From contig NC_036447.1 of assembly GCF_002775205.1 (NCBI RefSeq), forward strand, positions 24,906,501-24,970,500: a stretch of DNA of 64,000 nucleotides, in the 5' to 3' direction. The stretch comes from Xiphophorus maculatus. Taxonomy: Eukaryota > Chordata > Actinopteri > Cyprinodontiformes > Poeciliidae. Shown here one piece after another: positions 33,711 to 48,700 of the stretch. Below the pieces are notes generated by a model. It saw only the letters and a list, made by a program, of their open reading frames with translations, was not told the DNA's origin and made no database searches. Both the position numbers and the translations under genes were made by a program. The stretch's first letter is position 1; the number at the start of each line of letters is the position of its first letter.

Positions 33711-36700
33711 GTAAGATCACCTTCCTCTCTCTGCTCCTCATCCTCTCCAGTCTCTCTGCAAGCTGCTGATCAGCCTCAGAGCTTCTTGGTTCTGGTCCAT
33801 TCTTCTCTCTAACTGACCCCTGGTGACCTCACCTGGTTGTTGGTTCTGGATCAGAACCTCAGGTTCTGGTTCCAGGGACTCGTCTCTCACCAGTCTTCCC
33901 AGTAGATCTCACTGGTTTACCCTTCCATCCAACCAGTGGCTCCACTTTCCTGTTTCCTGTCTGGATTTAATTTCTCTGGTTCGGGTTCAGCAGCTGATCT
34001 GGTTCTGATGTTTTCTATCAGTTTCTATCAGGTTGTAGTTCTGTCAGCATCAGAACCACCGAGACCCATACAGACCAGTAATCTGGACATTAGCTCCCAG
34101 AAACATTAACCTCAGAAACCAGTGATGAATGTTTGCAGATGTTGAAGGTTCTGGTTTTCCTTCCTGTCTTCAGTTTTCCACATAAATGTTCATTTGAATC
34201 CAAGATGGCCGCCTGGGTGGTTGTAGTTTGTAGTTTATTTCTCCTGAATTCACCTCAGTCTCACAGGTTGGTGGTCATAATGTTCTGCTGATGATGCATG
34301 ATGGTGGTCTGACCATAAATGGAGAATCAGGTTCTGGTGGGTCCGGTTCTTCCCTGGTTTACTGGTTTTATAAAAAACAAACCTAATCCATGGATGATAT
34401 TCAGAATGTGATTATGAGTTTTTTGTATCACAAACAGCAATTCTTTAATCATTAGGAAAATTGCAACATATTTAGGCCAACATGTTCAACTAATCCTTGA
34501 TCCTTTAACAAATATCTGGAATGTATTTATGACTGGCCAGAATTACATTTTTAGGTATCTGGTTTAAGGCTGTGTAATTGTGTATAAGCTCCTTTTGAGA
34601 TGACCGCTCACAATGAGGTTCTATTGAAGTAATAAAAAAATATGTAGAATATACAAAAATTTCCAAATTGTTGTTTGATCAACAAAGACGCATCAGTTTC
34701 ACAGCAGAAACTGACTGAAAGTTACTGGAAGGTTTAAATTCTGTAACTATAGAGAATCAGGACCAGAAATCCCAGAAAAATAAGTTTAGAAGAATTTTAG
34801 TTTTCTAAAAAAATCTCTGCCCCAACAATCACCGCACTCCCAAGATACTAAAACAAATATCTTTATCATCAAATCAGTCCATGAGATAAAACACAACCTG
34901 AAAACTGACAGCAGGATTTCTGCAAATAACCACAAACAGCAGCAACTCTAAAAAAAAAAAAACACATTCATGATTTTTGACTTTCATCTGTTTCAATCTT
35001 TCAGTTTTTAAATTTTAACAGTTATTTTAATGCACTTTTATCAGTTTTATGACATATTGCTTAATGTGAGTTACATATTACATGAACAGAGATCATTGCT
35101 GCCCAAAAAAGAGTTCAGTATCACTGAGCTGTTTAGCAGACAGGCTGAAATCTTTTATCACTAGTGAATAACTGATCATTATTTCTACACACTAAACCCT
35201 CGTCTTGTTTCCTCAGTTTCCCAGCATGCTCTGGGTGGAGTGGTGGAGGTGAATGAGGGGGCGGAGCCTGTCCTGCTGCCCTGCATTTACTCTGATAATC
35301 CACTTAAAGATCCGTTACTCACCTGGACTCGCAGTGATCTCAGTCCTAACTCGGTCCACCTACGGAGAGAATTTGGTGACGATCTTAAAAACCAGAACCA
35401 GCGTTTCAGAAACCGGACCTCCATGAATCCTGACGCTCTGGACACTGGAAACTTCAGCCTGACTCTGAGGAAACCTCAGCAGTCTGATGGAGGAAACTAC
35501 ACCTGCAGCATCTCTAATGGAAGACAAGAACTGAACCTGAAACAGGTTCACCTGAAGGTCAAAGGTCAGATAAAGATAAAGCAGCACACCCTATTTTAAA
35601 GTTCTATTCTGTGAATGAATTTGTTGAAATAAGAAAATTAATAATTGTTCATAGTTCCTGTAACCATGGAGACAGTGACGTGTGGTGAAGTACATAGTTG
35701 GTGAGGCACTGACTTAATCCGATTTATATAGACATCATGTATGTTACTGTTTACATAAGGAAATTCTGCGCATGCATACAGTGCAGTAGTCAGCTGGAAG
35801 TCTCCATAACTAAACTCAGTCACTATTTTAGTCTTTCATTAACAGTAAAGCAGTCGGCTCTTTAATGACAGCAGCTTTATTGAAACACATTCATGTAAAT
35901 ATCAGATAAAAATAAAACATAAAATGAATTAGATAAATATTCAGCATCATTTTACGACTTCTTCAAAAGACTTTATATTAAGATTATAAAACATCATTTA
36001 TCATAACCTTTTTCACTTTTTACGCTATTATTTATTTTCTGATGATCATTGGCCAGCTGTCTAAACTGAACATTTACAGGATGAATCTCCAGGAATAATT
36101 TGTGTTTCTCATCTTCAGCCTCCACAGAACAAACAGGTTTTGTAGATCTGCTGTGTATAGATCAAACCCCTCTGATGCATCAGAGGGGTTTGATCTATAC
36201 ACAGCAAAACGTTTCTGATTTTATGTTGATCATTAAAGAAATGATTTTTCTCCCTGCAGACAGAAACTGAATGATGACATCAAACCAGAAAATGATCCAA
36301 ACTGTTTCTGCTCATTTTGTTCTTTATTTCCTCTCAGTCGATCAGCAGGAGGTCGAGATCACTGAGGGGTCAGATTCTGTCGTCCTGCCCTGCAGTACAT
36401 CATCCCGCCTTCCGGAGGACACATCAGTGGAGTGGACCCGGTCAGAACCGGAATTTATGATGGTTCACTCAAGCAGCAGCCAAAGAAAGCAGGACGGTTT
36501 TTACCGCGACCGAACAGAGATGAACAAAGACTTCCTGAGGACCGGAGACGTCAGCCTGACCCTGAGGAATCCCAGAGACAGAGACGATGGACGCTACGTC
36601 TGCACCGTCTACAGAGACCAGGACGTCCTGAGACACACTGTCGTTCTGAAATATGTAAACAAAGGTCAGAGCATCAGGTCAGAGCTGCTGATGAAGGTCA

Positions 36701-39700
36701 AAGGTCACAGTGAAGTCAATCTTTCTCTGTTTTTCCACAGAACCCTTTCCATCCTGGGCCACAGCTGTGCTGGTTCTGCTGGTTCTGGTTCTCATCATCT
36801 CTGCAGGCTGTTTATATCATTTTAAAGATTATTTCCTGCCAGGTGAGTCTGAATGTTTCTGGCCCAGAATGCCGTTAGACATCATGTGACCTGTTCTGGG
36901 GGTCAGACGTTGACGGTTCATCTTGTCATCAGTTCAGATCTTTCTGTTCATTCATGTTCAGATCAAATGCAGCGTAGTTAGAAACATCATGAACAGAGCC
37001 AGAACCAGCAGCTGTCTCTCTGCTCTCTGGATCTTTACTGATCTGTGGTTCTTGGTGACTGTTGGACTCCAGACGACTGAACTACAATCTGAAAGCTGGA
37101 CGTCCAGGAACCAGGAAGGAGGATCCACATGAGAGCAGATAGATCACCATGACAATCTGACCTCTAAACCTGCTCTGGAGCAGCGTTAGCTCTTATCAAA
37201 TCACATGTTAATCCTCAGAATATTCAGCGACAGGTTTTATTTCTACATTGACCAGATTCAGTTTTGATGAAGAAAATATTTTTATTAACACTCAGAAAGT
37301 TTCATCAAACAGAAAATCGTAGCTTCTCTGCTGGTTAAATCTCATGGAAATAAATATTAGGTTGGAGTTTCCAATAAAATATCTCATTACTATCAGAACC
37401 AAGCAGCGCCACCAGCAGGATGGAAACACCAACAACTCCTGACTGAATTCATGTAGCTGCTCTAGTCCAGGTTATTAGAACAGAACATTTCAGCAGCGAG
37501 GCAGTTCAAAGGTCATAATAAAAACATCATACAGTCACCAGTTTTGAAACAAACATTTGGTCAAATCAAAATCGTCATTAAAGATGTTGATCAATGTTTC
37601 ATTTATTGTTAATCAAAGCAATTCTGACCAGCTGGGTTTATAGATTTAAATACACTCAGTGTTTCAGCGGTTTCCAGTTTTCTGGAAGTTTGTTCCAGAT
37701 TTATGGTGCATAGAAGCTGAATGCTGCTTCTCTGTGATTGGTTCTGGTTCTGGATGTAGAGCAGAACCAGAACCAGCAAGTTGATCCAACAGCTGCAGAT
37801 CTTTAATCTGTTCAGTGATTTATAAACTACCAGCAGGATTTAATGCCTATTCCTCTCAGTGAAGGACTGTAGAACCGGGCGGTGCAGCAGTGGGTGGCGT
37901 AGAAGTGAGTGGTGTAGAACCGGGAGGTGTCTCTATCCTCCTGGTTTTAGTCAGAACTCCGGCAGCAGCGTTCTGGACCGTTGGTTTGTCAGTCAGACCT
38001 GTGAAGACAATGCTGAAGGAATCAAAGCCACTAAAAAGATACGCCTGGATGAGTTTTTCTGATCTGAGACTTTAGTCCTCTGGTCCTGGAAATGTTCTGC
38101 AGCTGGTAGAAGGCCCACTTTGGAACTGAAGAGTCAGGTCAGAGGTCAGTCTGATCTTTGGTTTCTAGCTGGATGAACTGAAGCTCTGGGTTCACTCTAG
38201 ATCTATGACTCCAGATTATTCTTTATGGCCATTGTGAGATCCAATGTTTGGATGTTTTATTAGTTACTAATAAAATTAAATAAAGTAGAAGAGGGCAACT
38301 AAGCATAATAGAATTCACCAATTTAAAGCAAAACTCAGCTTCTTCTGGGCAAAATGAGCAAACAGAAAATGTCTGAAGTAATAAAATACACATATTATTC
38401 TTCTTAAACACAAATAGACTGTATCTTACCAGTCTGATGGTCATAAATACCACATAAACTAGCTACAAACACAACTTCAACCGATCTGCACTGATTCCTG
38501 AACATTATTTCACATCTGAACAAAACATTACTCACAAAGTGGCTTTGCCCCCTAGTGGCGAAGCTAGAAACTACAATTCAGTCCTGCCTTCAGAACAGGT
38601 ACATCCCCCCAAACTGCCTTGGGGATGTAACACTGCTGTAGGATTTTTCTCTCTGACTTGAATGTCTCAGTTAGAAGGAAACATTTCCACCAGAAACACC
38701 TTCATGGTCTCTGACCTGATGAGTACACCCCGGTCCAGGAGGAACTCTGTTCGTCCGTCCGTTCGTCTGTCAGTCTCATTTTGTCCTCTGTTGTCTCTCA
38801 GCTGCACTGGAGGTGAATTCAGGGGTTAAGTCTGTCCTGCTGCCCTGCAAAACCAAAGTCTACCTACCTAGAGGCGCTAGAGTGGAGTGGAGGGACGGAG
38901 AGAACAAGATGGTCCATGTGTATCCGAACGGTTGTGATGATCCTGAAGAACAGAACCTGACCAGCAGCAACAGAACCAGGATGAATGACGACCTACTGAA
39001 GACTAAAGACCTCAGTCTGACTCTGGAACGTCCCTCAGTTGCAGACAGCGGGATCTACACCTGCAGAGTCAGGAAACGAGTCATCCTGATGATGAAACGG
39101 GTTCATCTCCAGGTCAAAGGTCAGTGGTATAAATGTTGGATTTATATGCATCAGTCGCTGTTGTGGATCAGCTGCAGATGAAGGGAACCATCAGTCTGTT
39201 ATCAACAGCTGTTGATGTTCAGTTTCACCTCAAACAGCTGACTGTCTAGTGAGGTTACTACAGGTTCAGCTCATCAAGCTGCACTTTACCAAGATCTCTG
39301 CATGCTGCAGCACAGCATCATCCCTGGCCTCCATAGAGCGGATCTCTGCTGAATAAAGACCTCCAGACTCTGAGACGCCCTCCAGAAGCCCAGCAGTACT
39401 CTGGGACTCTCACCTCATGATGGAAACAACCCATAAACTTTAACCTTTTCACACACTATGAAGTTTCATGTATCAGCTTCCACTTCAACCATCTATATGG
39501 CCACAGTTCTAAACCAGTCTGTGACTGGAAATCTAGGTCAACCGCAACAAATAAGAAAAATGTTAAATCATCTCACTGTAATCAATAAAAGCAAAATAAT
39601 TCCCATTATAATGAACCAAATGAGTAAATGAATATATAGTAAGAAAAGTTTCACTAAACACCAGATAAACAAAGATAATAATACAATAAGTATATTTAAT

Positions 39701-42700
39701 ATTAATTAAGACAGCATTAATATCACTCAAATTGTTAAAAGATGTGTAAAAGGCATATTCTAAAATGCAGTCCTGAAATAAAAAGATATAAAACCACAAC
39801 AGGTAACAGTGTGTTTTTAGCACATACCTATAATCTACAGCAGTGTGGGACACACTCAGCCAGCGGGCATGACGTAGGCAGATCCTGTACACTGTCCTAG
39901 AAAGACGTTTTGGAGGGAAAATCTCAGAGAAACTTCATAAAAGCAAAAACATTTGACTCTAACCAAACCCAAACTCTTTAAATCAACTTAGTAACAGTTG
40001 ACGTTACATTTTTATGCAACACAAAAGCAGTAAAAAGTATTTATATGTTATAAACATTACTGAGGGGGAGATAGCATTAGCACACATTTTACCAGCAGCT
40101 TCTGTTGGGCTGCTGCAGCTACGTCACTGAAACATGCCTTGTGCAACATCAGTGAAGGAGCTTTCCTTCTCGCCTCATAGCCACACATCACGCTGGTTTT
40201 ATTTTATCATATTATTTTTCCGGTTACATGATCCATCAAACCATGTCAAATGCTTTGATTACTTAATCGGAGTTATTTCCCGCAGCTGTGTGGAGATCTG
40301 AAAAACTCGTTCCATAAAGCTCGGAAACCAAAACTGTTTTTGTGGCGGTCATTAAAAACGCATCAGATTGTTGCTATGGTAACCAAACAATCTAACTATG
40401 AAGATTGTTTGTTGAACTTTTTCAAAGTAAACATGCCAGCTTCTTAAAATCTTACATTTAAATGTTAAATAATTTAAAATCTTTGAATTTATGTATGCTG
40501 AAACCATTAAATCAAATTGAGGAGCATTGATAATCTCAATAAACAAATATTACATTTCTATATCTATGGTCTGTGTTAAATTTTTTAAATGTTACCATTT
40601 ATGGGGCCCCTGAATGCCTGGGGGGTCTTATGGACTCAATTTGGATTTAACAGAAGTGCAAATAATTGATATTCATTTTAATAAATTTTTTTTCATTTGT
40701 TGTTTTTAAGACTCGATAGCTGTGGTTTTAAATAGCATTTCACTGGCGATGTTTTCCTGTAACATATAATTATTCAGTAATATTTTTACATTTCCTGTCA
40801 ACTTAACATCTTTTAATATAAAAACACAGTGGAGCGCCTCGGCGCCCCAACCGCTGGGCTGAGCAAGATTTCTGGGGGAAACTCTGGAAATAAAATGACC
40901 TCAGCTACATACTCCCTGCTAAACTTCTCAAAACAGTAACAGGTCAGAAGTGACATACAAGGCAACATTAGTTAAACTCAGCTATGTTTTCCTAACAATC
41001 ACTGTGCAACTAAGGGTTTCTATGTTTCAATAGAAAGTGACATTAAGGAGTTGGCCAGACTTTTAATGTTTTGTCTACACGTTCTCAAATTGATTGCCAA
41101 ATAACTGTTACCTGAACACAAAAATCACTCTGCTCTTTGGTCAAAGCATCATGTACTGCTGATACTGCAGATACTTCACAGTCAGATAGAGACTGAGTCT
41201 CTAGTTCACTCAATGGGGCTGCATCCTGAAGGTTTTGGTGGTTGACAAAAGAAGATTACAGACTATACTACAGACTACAGACTTTGTAGGCTGACCAGGG
41301 CCGGCCCAAGCCTCAATGGGGCCCTAAGCGAAATTTGGTTTTGGGGCCCTTTGTTCCTGCTAACAATGTGGACAGGCTGCAATCAACAGTTAGAATATTA
41401 AATCATTCGCACACCTGCTATAAACTTATTGCATCTCTGATGGTGCTGTTTACATTATATCCTATGCATGTATAATATAAGATACATTTATCGGCCAGTT
41501 GATTTCTGAGTGCCAATTTCCTTAATTTTGGGGGATCGGTGATCGGCCGATACGTACTAGTGGAACCCATTTTATCCCCTGATCTTATTTTCGTCAGCAA
41601 AGGCTTAAAAATCAGCCTCTGTCCTCGTCTGCTCTACAGTCAGAGGTTTGACTGACAGACCGGCCCACCAGGTCAGGTCTGAATGTTTACAGTTAACAAT
41701 ATTCACCCCACTGTTGCCAAATCACTGACTTTCTTAATTCTTAATTTTCTATTAGCAGCTTCACAAATCTCTTTTATAAATATTACATTAAAACAAACCT
41801 TTATCTTGGCTTTTTTCTATTATTCCTCTTTTCTTTCTCCCTGAAGGATAAGTCCTTTTTTGAGACATTGTTTTGCCAACTTATCTTCTGACCGAAGCTT
41901 TGGACGTCTGGATGCTCTCTGCACATTGCACGGCAGCTCATGTTACCGACAAAGCGTGCGGTACCTACCGCGACCACCACGAGTCCCCAAGAGCATTTTT
42001 TTTTTCGTTTTGTCCATAAAATAATGATTTCTACATACATTGTCAAATATATTGTAAAAACAAATCACTTCATGATGAAATTGTGTGTTTTTGTTATTGT
42101 GATGACATAGAAATCGTTATTAAAAAAGAAATCAGCTCCACTGTGGGGGCCCCTTGGTGGCCCTGGGGCCTTTAGCGGCTGCTTAGTTTGCTTATGCCTT
42201 GGGCCGGCCCTGAGACTGATGTTGGAATAACTTTTATTGAATTTTCTCTAATTGTTGAATTATCTTTCCTTCATAGAAGTTTATGAAGAAGAACCAAACT
42301 GGCCACTTTATTAGTCCAGTTACGTGTTAGAATATTGCAAATTGTTTTTATTTTGTTTGTTTTTCTTTCTTTTTTCAGATATTGTTGGTCAGTATCAGCC
42401 TGACCTTAAAGAGTCTCTGAAGATGAAGTTCCAGAATCTCTCTGAAGGCGTCGCTGAACCTGGAAATCAAACCGTTCTGAACCAGATCTACACAGAGCTC
42501 CACATCACAGAGGGATTAACTAGAGAGGTCAACCAGGAACATGAGGTCAGACAAATTGAAACAGCATCCAGGAAACAAGAAACAATCAGACGAGAAGACA
42601 TCTTTAAAGTCCCACCTGGAAGAGACCAACCAATCAGAACAGTGATGACCATGGGAGTGGCTGGCATTGGGAAAACACTGTTAACACAGAAGTTCACTCT

Positions 42701-45700
42701 GGACTGGGCTGAAGGCAAAACCAACCAGAACATTGATTTTATATTTCCATTCACTTTCAGAGAGCTGAATATGTTGAAAGAAGAAAAGTTCAGCTTATTA
42801 GGACTGATTCATAAATTCTTCACTAAAACCAAAGAAATCAGCAGCTTTGAAACTTTACAGGTTCTGTTCATCTTTGATGGTCTGGATGAGAGTCGACTTT
42901 GTCTGAATTTCAAGAACAATCTGATCCTGAATGATGTTACAGAGTCCAGCTCATTGGATGTTCTGCTGACAAACCTCATCAGGGGGACACTACTTCCCTC
43001 TGCTCTCCTGTGGATAACTACACGACCTTCAGCAGCCAATCAGATCCCTGCTGAGTTCACCGACATGGTAACAGAGGTCATAGGGTTCACCGACCCCCAG
43101 AAGGAGGAGTACTTCAGGAAGAGATTCATAAATGATGAAGAGAAGGCCAACAGGATCATCTCTCACATCCAGAAATCAAAAAGTCTCCACGTCATGTGTC
43201 ACATCCCAGTTTTCTGCTGGATCACTGCTAATGTTATGGAGGATGTGATGAAGACCAGAGAGGGAGGAGAGCTGCCCAAGACCCTGACTGAGATGTACAT
43301 AGACTTCCTGGAGGTTCACCTCAAAATCAAGGAGGACAAATATTTTGGAAAAGCTGAAGAAGATCCAGAGAACAGGAGGCTGATTGAGTCTCTAGGAAGA
43401 CTGGCTTTTGATCAGCTTCTGAAGGGAAACCTGATCTTCTATGACAAAGAGCTTGAAAAGTGTGGCGTTGACATCAAAGATGCTGCGTTGTTCTCAGGAG
43501 TGTTCACTGAGATGTTTAAAAGAGAGAAAGGGACGTGTGACATCTCAGTCTACTCCTTTATTCATCTGAGCATCCAGGAGTTTCTGGCTGCAGTCTACAT
43601 GCTCCACTGTTTCACCAGCAGGAAGTCAGAGGTGATCAAGACGTTCCTGGGAGAAGAATACAATGAAACATCTCTAGATGAGTTCATGAAGAAAGTCATG
43701 GAGAAATCCCTCAGCAGTAAAAATGGCCACCTGGACCTGTTTGTCTGCTTCCTTCATGGTCTCACTGTGGAGTCCAACCAGAGCCTCTTAGGAAGCCCGC
43801 TGGGTCAGACAGAGAACAGTCCAGAAACCATCCAGAGAATCATCACCAACCTGAAGGAGATGAACACTAATAGAATCTCTCCTGACCAGTATATAATGTC
43901 AACTGATAGAATGTCTCCTGAAAGAAGCATCAACATCTTCTACTGTCTGGTGGAGATGAAAGACGTCTCATTTTATCAGGAGATCCAACGGCTGCTGGAT
44001 TCAGGGAAGAAGCTCTCAGTGACTGACTGTTCAGCTCTGGCTTTCATGCTGCAGATGTCAGAGGTTCTGGATGAGTTGGACCTGGAGAAGTACAACACAT
44101 CAGAAGCAGGACGACGGAGACTGCTTCCAGCTGTGAGGAACTGCAGAAAGGCTCAGTGAGTCCAGATGTTTTCATTGTGTGAATGCTGATTCAGAACTAT
44201 TGTCCTCCTGTTTCTTCTTCTTCTTTTCTCATTCTGCTGGCATTCATTTTACTATGTGTCAGGCTGTGTGCAGCCACTCAGCTGGAAACGGATCATATAA
44301 AGTCTTTAGAGCAGATGTTTACCACTGGTTTCCTTGGAGGTAGATGTTTTTGGTAACTACCTCATATATATCAACCCCTCTTCCAGTGTTGGCCCATTGT
44401 AATATCATCTGTATTAAAAGCAAATATGCACGACCTCATGTTGTGTTTAGTCTGAAAGAATAAGTGTGAAATTGAGCTTTAAGAGTTTGGACCTAAACCA
44501 GTCAAAGAAAAGGACTGCTGTAATGTTTTTTAATTTAATTGGATTAATATGTTGAGAAGTTTCATCCAGTATACCAGAACCTGGACTTTAATCAGGAACT
44601 GCACAGATTCTCTGTGGGGTCAAACTCAGTAAATTGAAGATCAGATGATGACATCACTGTTATCATACAGTATTTAGTCCAGATTGATTTCATTAGAACT
44701 GACTTTATTTCTTCTCTAATCACAGACTTGGTGAATTTTCACTCCAAAACGATGATGTTAAAGTTGTGGCCTCAGCTCTGAAGTCCAACCCAGATCTGAC
44801 TGAACTGGAAATAAGTCAGATCTACATACTGGGAGATGAAACCTTTGGAGACTCTGATATGAAACCTCTGATTAAGATCCTGGAGACTTCAGTCAGTAAA
44901 GTGAAGAATCTGGGGTTTGTTTTCTCTATTTATTCAATAAAATCATTCATTGATTCTTCAATCATTAGCTTAATTAATAAGTTAATTTAATATATTTTCT
45001 TTTTTTAAAATCTGTTTAAATGTCAGAATAAAATCTCAAAAACATTTGACCTTATAAAGGAATTATTTTCTTATTTCTGACTTTGAAATTATTTAACTTT
45101 GTTTTTCAGTTTTTCTGATTTTAAAATGTTTTTGACTGATGAACAAAAATGAGTAAAATAATTCAAATGATGTAAATTAATGATGGAGATGTTTCAGTTT
45201 GGTTTGGTAAAGATTCAGATTGTTTTATTTCTTATTTCTGATTCTCATCTTTACATCCAGAATGAAATGTTTTTCCTCCAGAGTCGAGCCACAAACACTG
45301 ACAGGTTCAAATCATCATTAATGACCAAATCTAAGAAATGACTGATTGTAGAAAAGCAAATCTAGATGAAATGAATGAACATCAGGTTTGCAGCAGCAGC
45401 AGGTTCCTCAGCCTTGTCCTGAAGCTGTGGTTCTGTTGGGCCGGGTCAGAGAGGAACCGTCCTCTTCAGTCTGACAGCTGTCGGTCGGTTGGAGCCTTGT
45501 CTGTGATGATGCTTCATCAGGTCACGTCTCCTTAGGAAATAATGGCCTCCATTGGCTTTCAGCAGCTTTAATAAGAGCCCAAGGCCATTAATGAAGAAAC
45601 TGAGTGGTTCTGATCCAGTTACCAAGTCGGGTCTCCAGCTGGTTATCAGGAACGAGCAGAAATAGCTCAACTCATCCAGGCTGCCGCTCATAGAAAACTT

Positions 45701-48700
45701 TGAGTTTCTTTTTTTGATCAAATGTTCTGGTTCTGCTGGTTTGGTCTCTTTAAACCAGTTTGACTGGATCAGATGTTAGAATCAGTTCATCATGTTTCTT
45801 TTACATTCAGGGAAATTAATATTCTACATTATTATTATTATTTATTTGTTCATCTTTCGGTTTTAACCTGCATCCTGTTGGCTTCAGCTCACATCTTTTA
45901 TTCTTTATTCAGATTGAGGGACTGCAGTTTGTCAAAGATCAGCTGGACTTCTCTGTACTCAGCTCTGAAGTCCAACCCGACTCATCTGACAGAACTGGAG
46001 CTGAGCAAAACCAACCTGGAAGGTTCTGGAATGAAGGAGCTCTGTGGTTTTCTACAGACTGAAGGCTGCAGACTGAAGACATTGGCGTATGTAATTATAT
46101 AATTGTTGATATTTCTGTGAATAATTAGATATAATTGATCATAAATGAAAGTTTAAATCTTCTGTTCTAATAAATATTTTCTGAGTTTGTTCTTGGACTT
46201 GAATCCAGAGTTTAATTTAGTCCCTCTGTGTAACTGAGTTGGACCTGCTGATCTGAGGTCAGAACAGGACAGCATTCGGACCCCCAGTGTGTAGAAATCC
46301 CCCTCATGTATAGCAGGTCAAAGGTCAAGATGCAAAAAGAGAGAGAATGAAATCTCCCTTTATTGAAGTTGCACAAATCCCACACTTAGTTTTAAATATT
46401 CTGCTATTTGTTCATAATCATCCAGTCCAGGTTTAAAGAGTCTAGGTGTTTTCATTTTAACTAGAGTAGATTAAAGATGCTGATAGTAATGAAACATTGG
46501 GTGGAATCGCCCTTTATCCATTTCCTGAATCAGAAGCTGCAATCAGAAACCAACTTCAGCTTTGTCTGAAAAATTCCAGATAACTGAGTTTTTCTCTGAG
46601 CTCAACAGGCTGCAGGTTCTTCAGGACATGAGTATTCTGCTCCCAGACATCAGAACCAGCAAACACTGCAGCACATGAATCTGAAGCAGGTGTGCTAGGA
46701 GAGGTTCTCCACATGCTCAGACTAAAGGTTCACAGTCTGACAGAGATGGACAGAGAAAGTAGACTAACTCTGGATGAAATGGTTCCTAGAAACAGGGAAG
46801 CTTTCTGGGGACTTGGCTGCCTGCTCATATGGAGCTGCAGCACATGAAGGAGTTTTATGCTGGCAAAACAAAATGGAAGCAAGTGATGAGTTTCCATTTT
46901 AGTGTCAATTCCACTAATGGAGCAAACTCCAAGTCAGTCATCCTCCAAACCACTGAGAGCAGCTTCCAGAGGAAAATCTGAGTTTGTTCTGACAGTCAGA
47001 CTCTATCAGGTTGACCACAGTCTTCTGGCAGAGTTCCAGGACATTAAGGAGACATAAATAATATAAAGATAATTAATTAACAGTCCTGCGGTAAATACTG
47101 ACTTTGTGAAGGTTATGGTGTTAAAGTCATTTTGTTCAAACATCTTGATTCAGCTCTTATTTTGTAGGACAGGAAATGAGATCTTACCTTTGTAATGCTT
47201 TGTATGCAACAGGGTTCAGCGGTTCACTGAAATCATTCTCGTGTGGTTTACCTGGAAAATAGATATAAAAATGACTCATCTGCACCTTCCTGTTTTTCCT
47301 TTATGATAATGTTCCCATTTATGCAGCCGTCTCTGCTGAAGGATTCAGAACTTGAACTAAATGACCCACATCAATCTCACACAGAAAAGGCTAAATATTT
47401 TCTAGTTGATAGTTCGGTAACTGAATCAGCACAAAATGAGAAAATGATCAACTTTCAGAATGTGAGCTGTAATGGATATTGTAAAACGCTGAATTAGACA
47501 GATTGAAATAAACCTGTTTACATCTGTCATACATAGCAATGAGCTGCAGTTAAAATACAACCAGCAAGAAAACCTAATTAATAGATTAATTAACAAAAAC
47601 TGGAGACATAAAATATCTCTGTTGATAAATGATGGTACAGAGCAGTCAGCCTGTAAGGAAACATGGAGAGAGAAAAAAAAACATCCGACTGAGTTTAAGA
47701 TCCTGAGAAACTTTTAGAAAAACTTTGAGTTTCTTTTTTGATCAAATGTTCTGATTCTGCTGGTTTGGTCTCTTTAAACCAGTTTGACTGGATCAGATGT
47801 TAGAATCAGTTCATCATGTTTCTTTTACATTCAGGGAAATTAATATTCTACATTTTTATTATTTATTTGTTTATATTTCAGTTTTAACCTGCATCCTGTT
47901 GGCTTCAGCTCACATCTTTCATTCTTTATTCAGATTGGATGACTGCAGTTTGTCAGAGACCAGCTGGACTTCTCTGTTCTCAGCTCTGAAGTCCAACCCG
48001 ACTCATCTGACAGAACTGGACCTGTACAGAACCAACCTGGAAGGTTCTGGAATGAAGGAGCTCTGTGGTTTTCTACAGACTGAAGGCTGCAAACTGGAGA
48101 CATTGATGTATGTAATTATATAATTGTTGATATTTCTGTGAATAATTAGATATAACTGATCATAAATGAAAGTTTAAATCTTCTGTTCTAATAAATATTT
48201 TCTGAGTTTGTTCTTGGACTTGAATCCAGAGTTTAATTTAGTCCCTCTGTGTAACTGAGTTGGACCTGCTGATCTGAGGTCAGAACAGGACAGCATTCGG
48301 ACCCCCAGTGTGTAGAAATCCCCCTCATGTGAAGCAGGTCAAAGGTCATTCAACCCAGTCTAGAAAAGTGAATTCCAGCTCCTGGAATCCAACAGGAACA
48401 AATCTATAATCAATGATTGATGCTTCAACACTTTGATCAGAACCTGAAATGATTTTACTGACTAAAATCCTCCAACACAACATGACCCAGTATCAGGTTC
48501 TGGTTCTGAAGTCAGCAGGTCTTTATTGAAGCAGCAGCTTGTTGGCATTAATATTCATGAGAATCTTTAACTGGTTCTGTTGGACTGGTTAACCTGCGTC
48601 CTGTTGGCTTCAGCTCACATCTTTTATTCTTTATTCAGATTGAACTGGTGCAGGTTGTCAAAGATCAGCTGTGATTATTTGGCCTCAGCTCTGAAGTCCA

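Noticed and set aside
42324-42378. ATG upstream of the NACHT exon giving [18 protein letters not shown], like a signal peptide
   Set aside because: It is the pyrimidine tract of a splice acceptor (TTTTTTCAG at 42378); hydrophobic codons come from T-richness.
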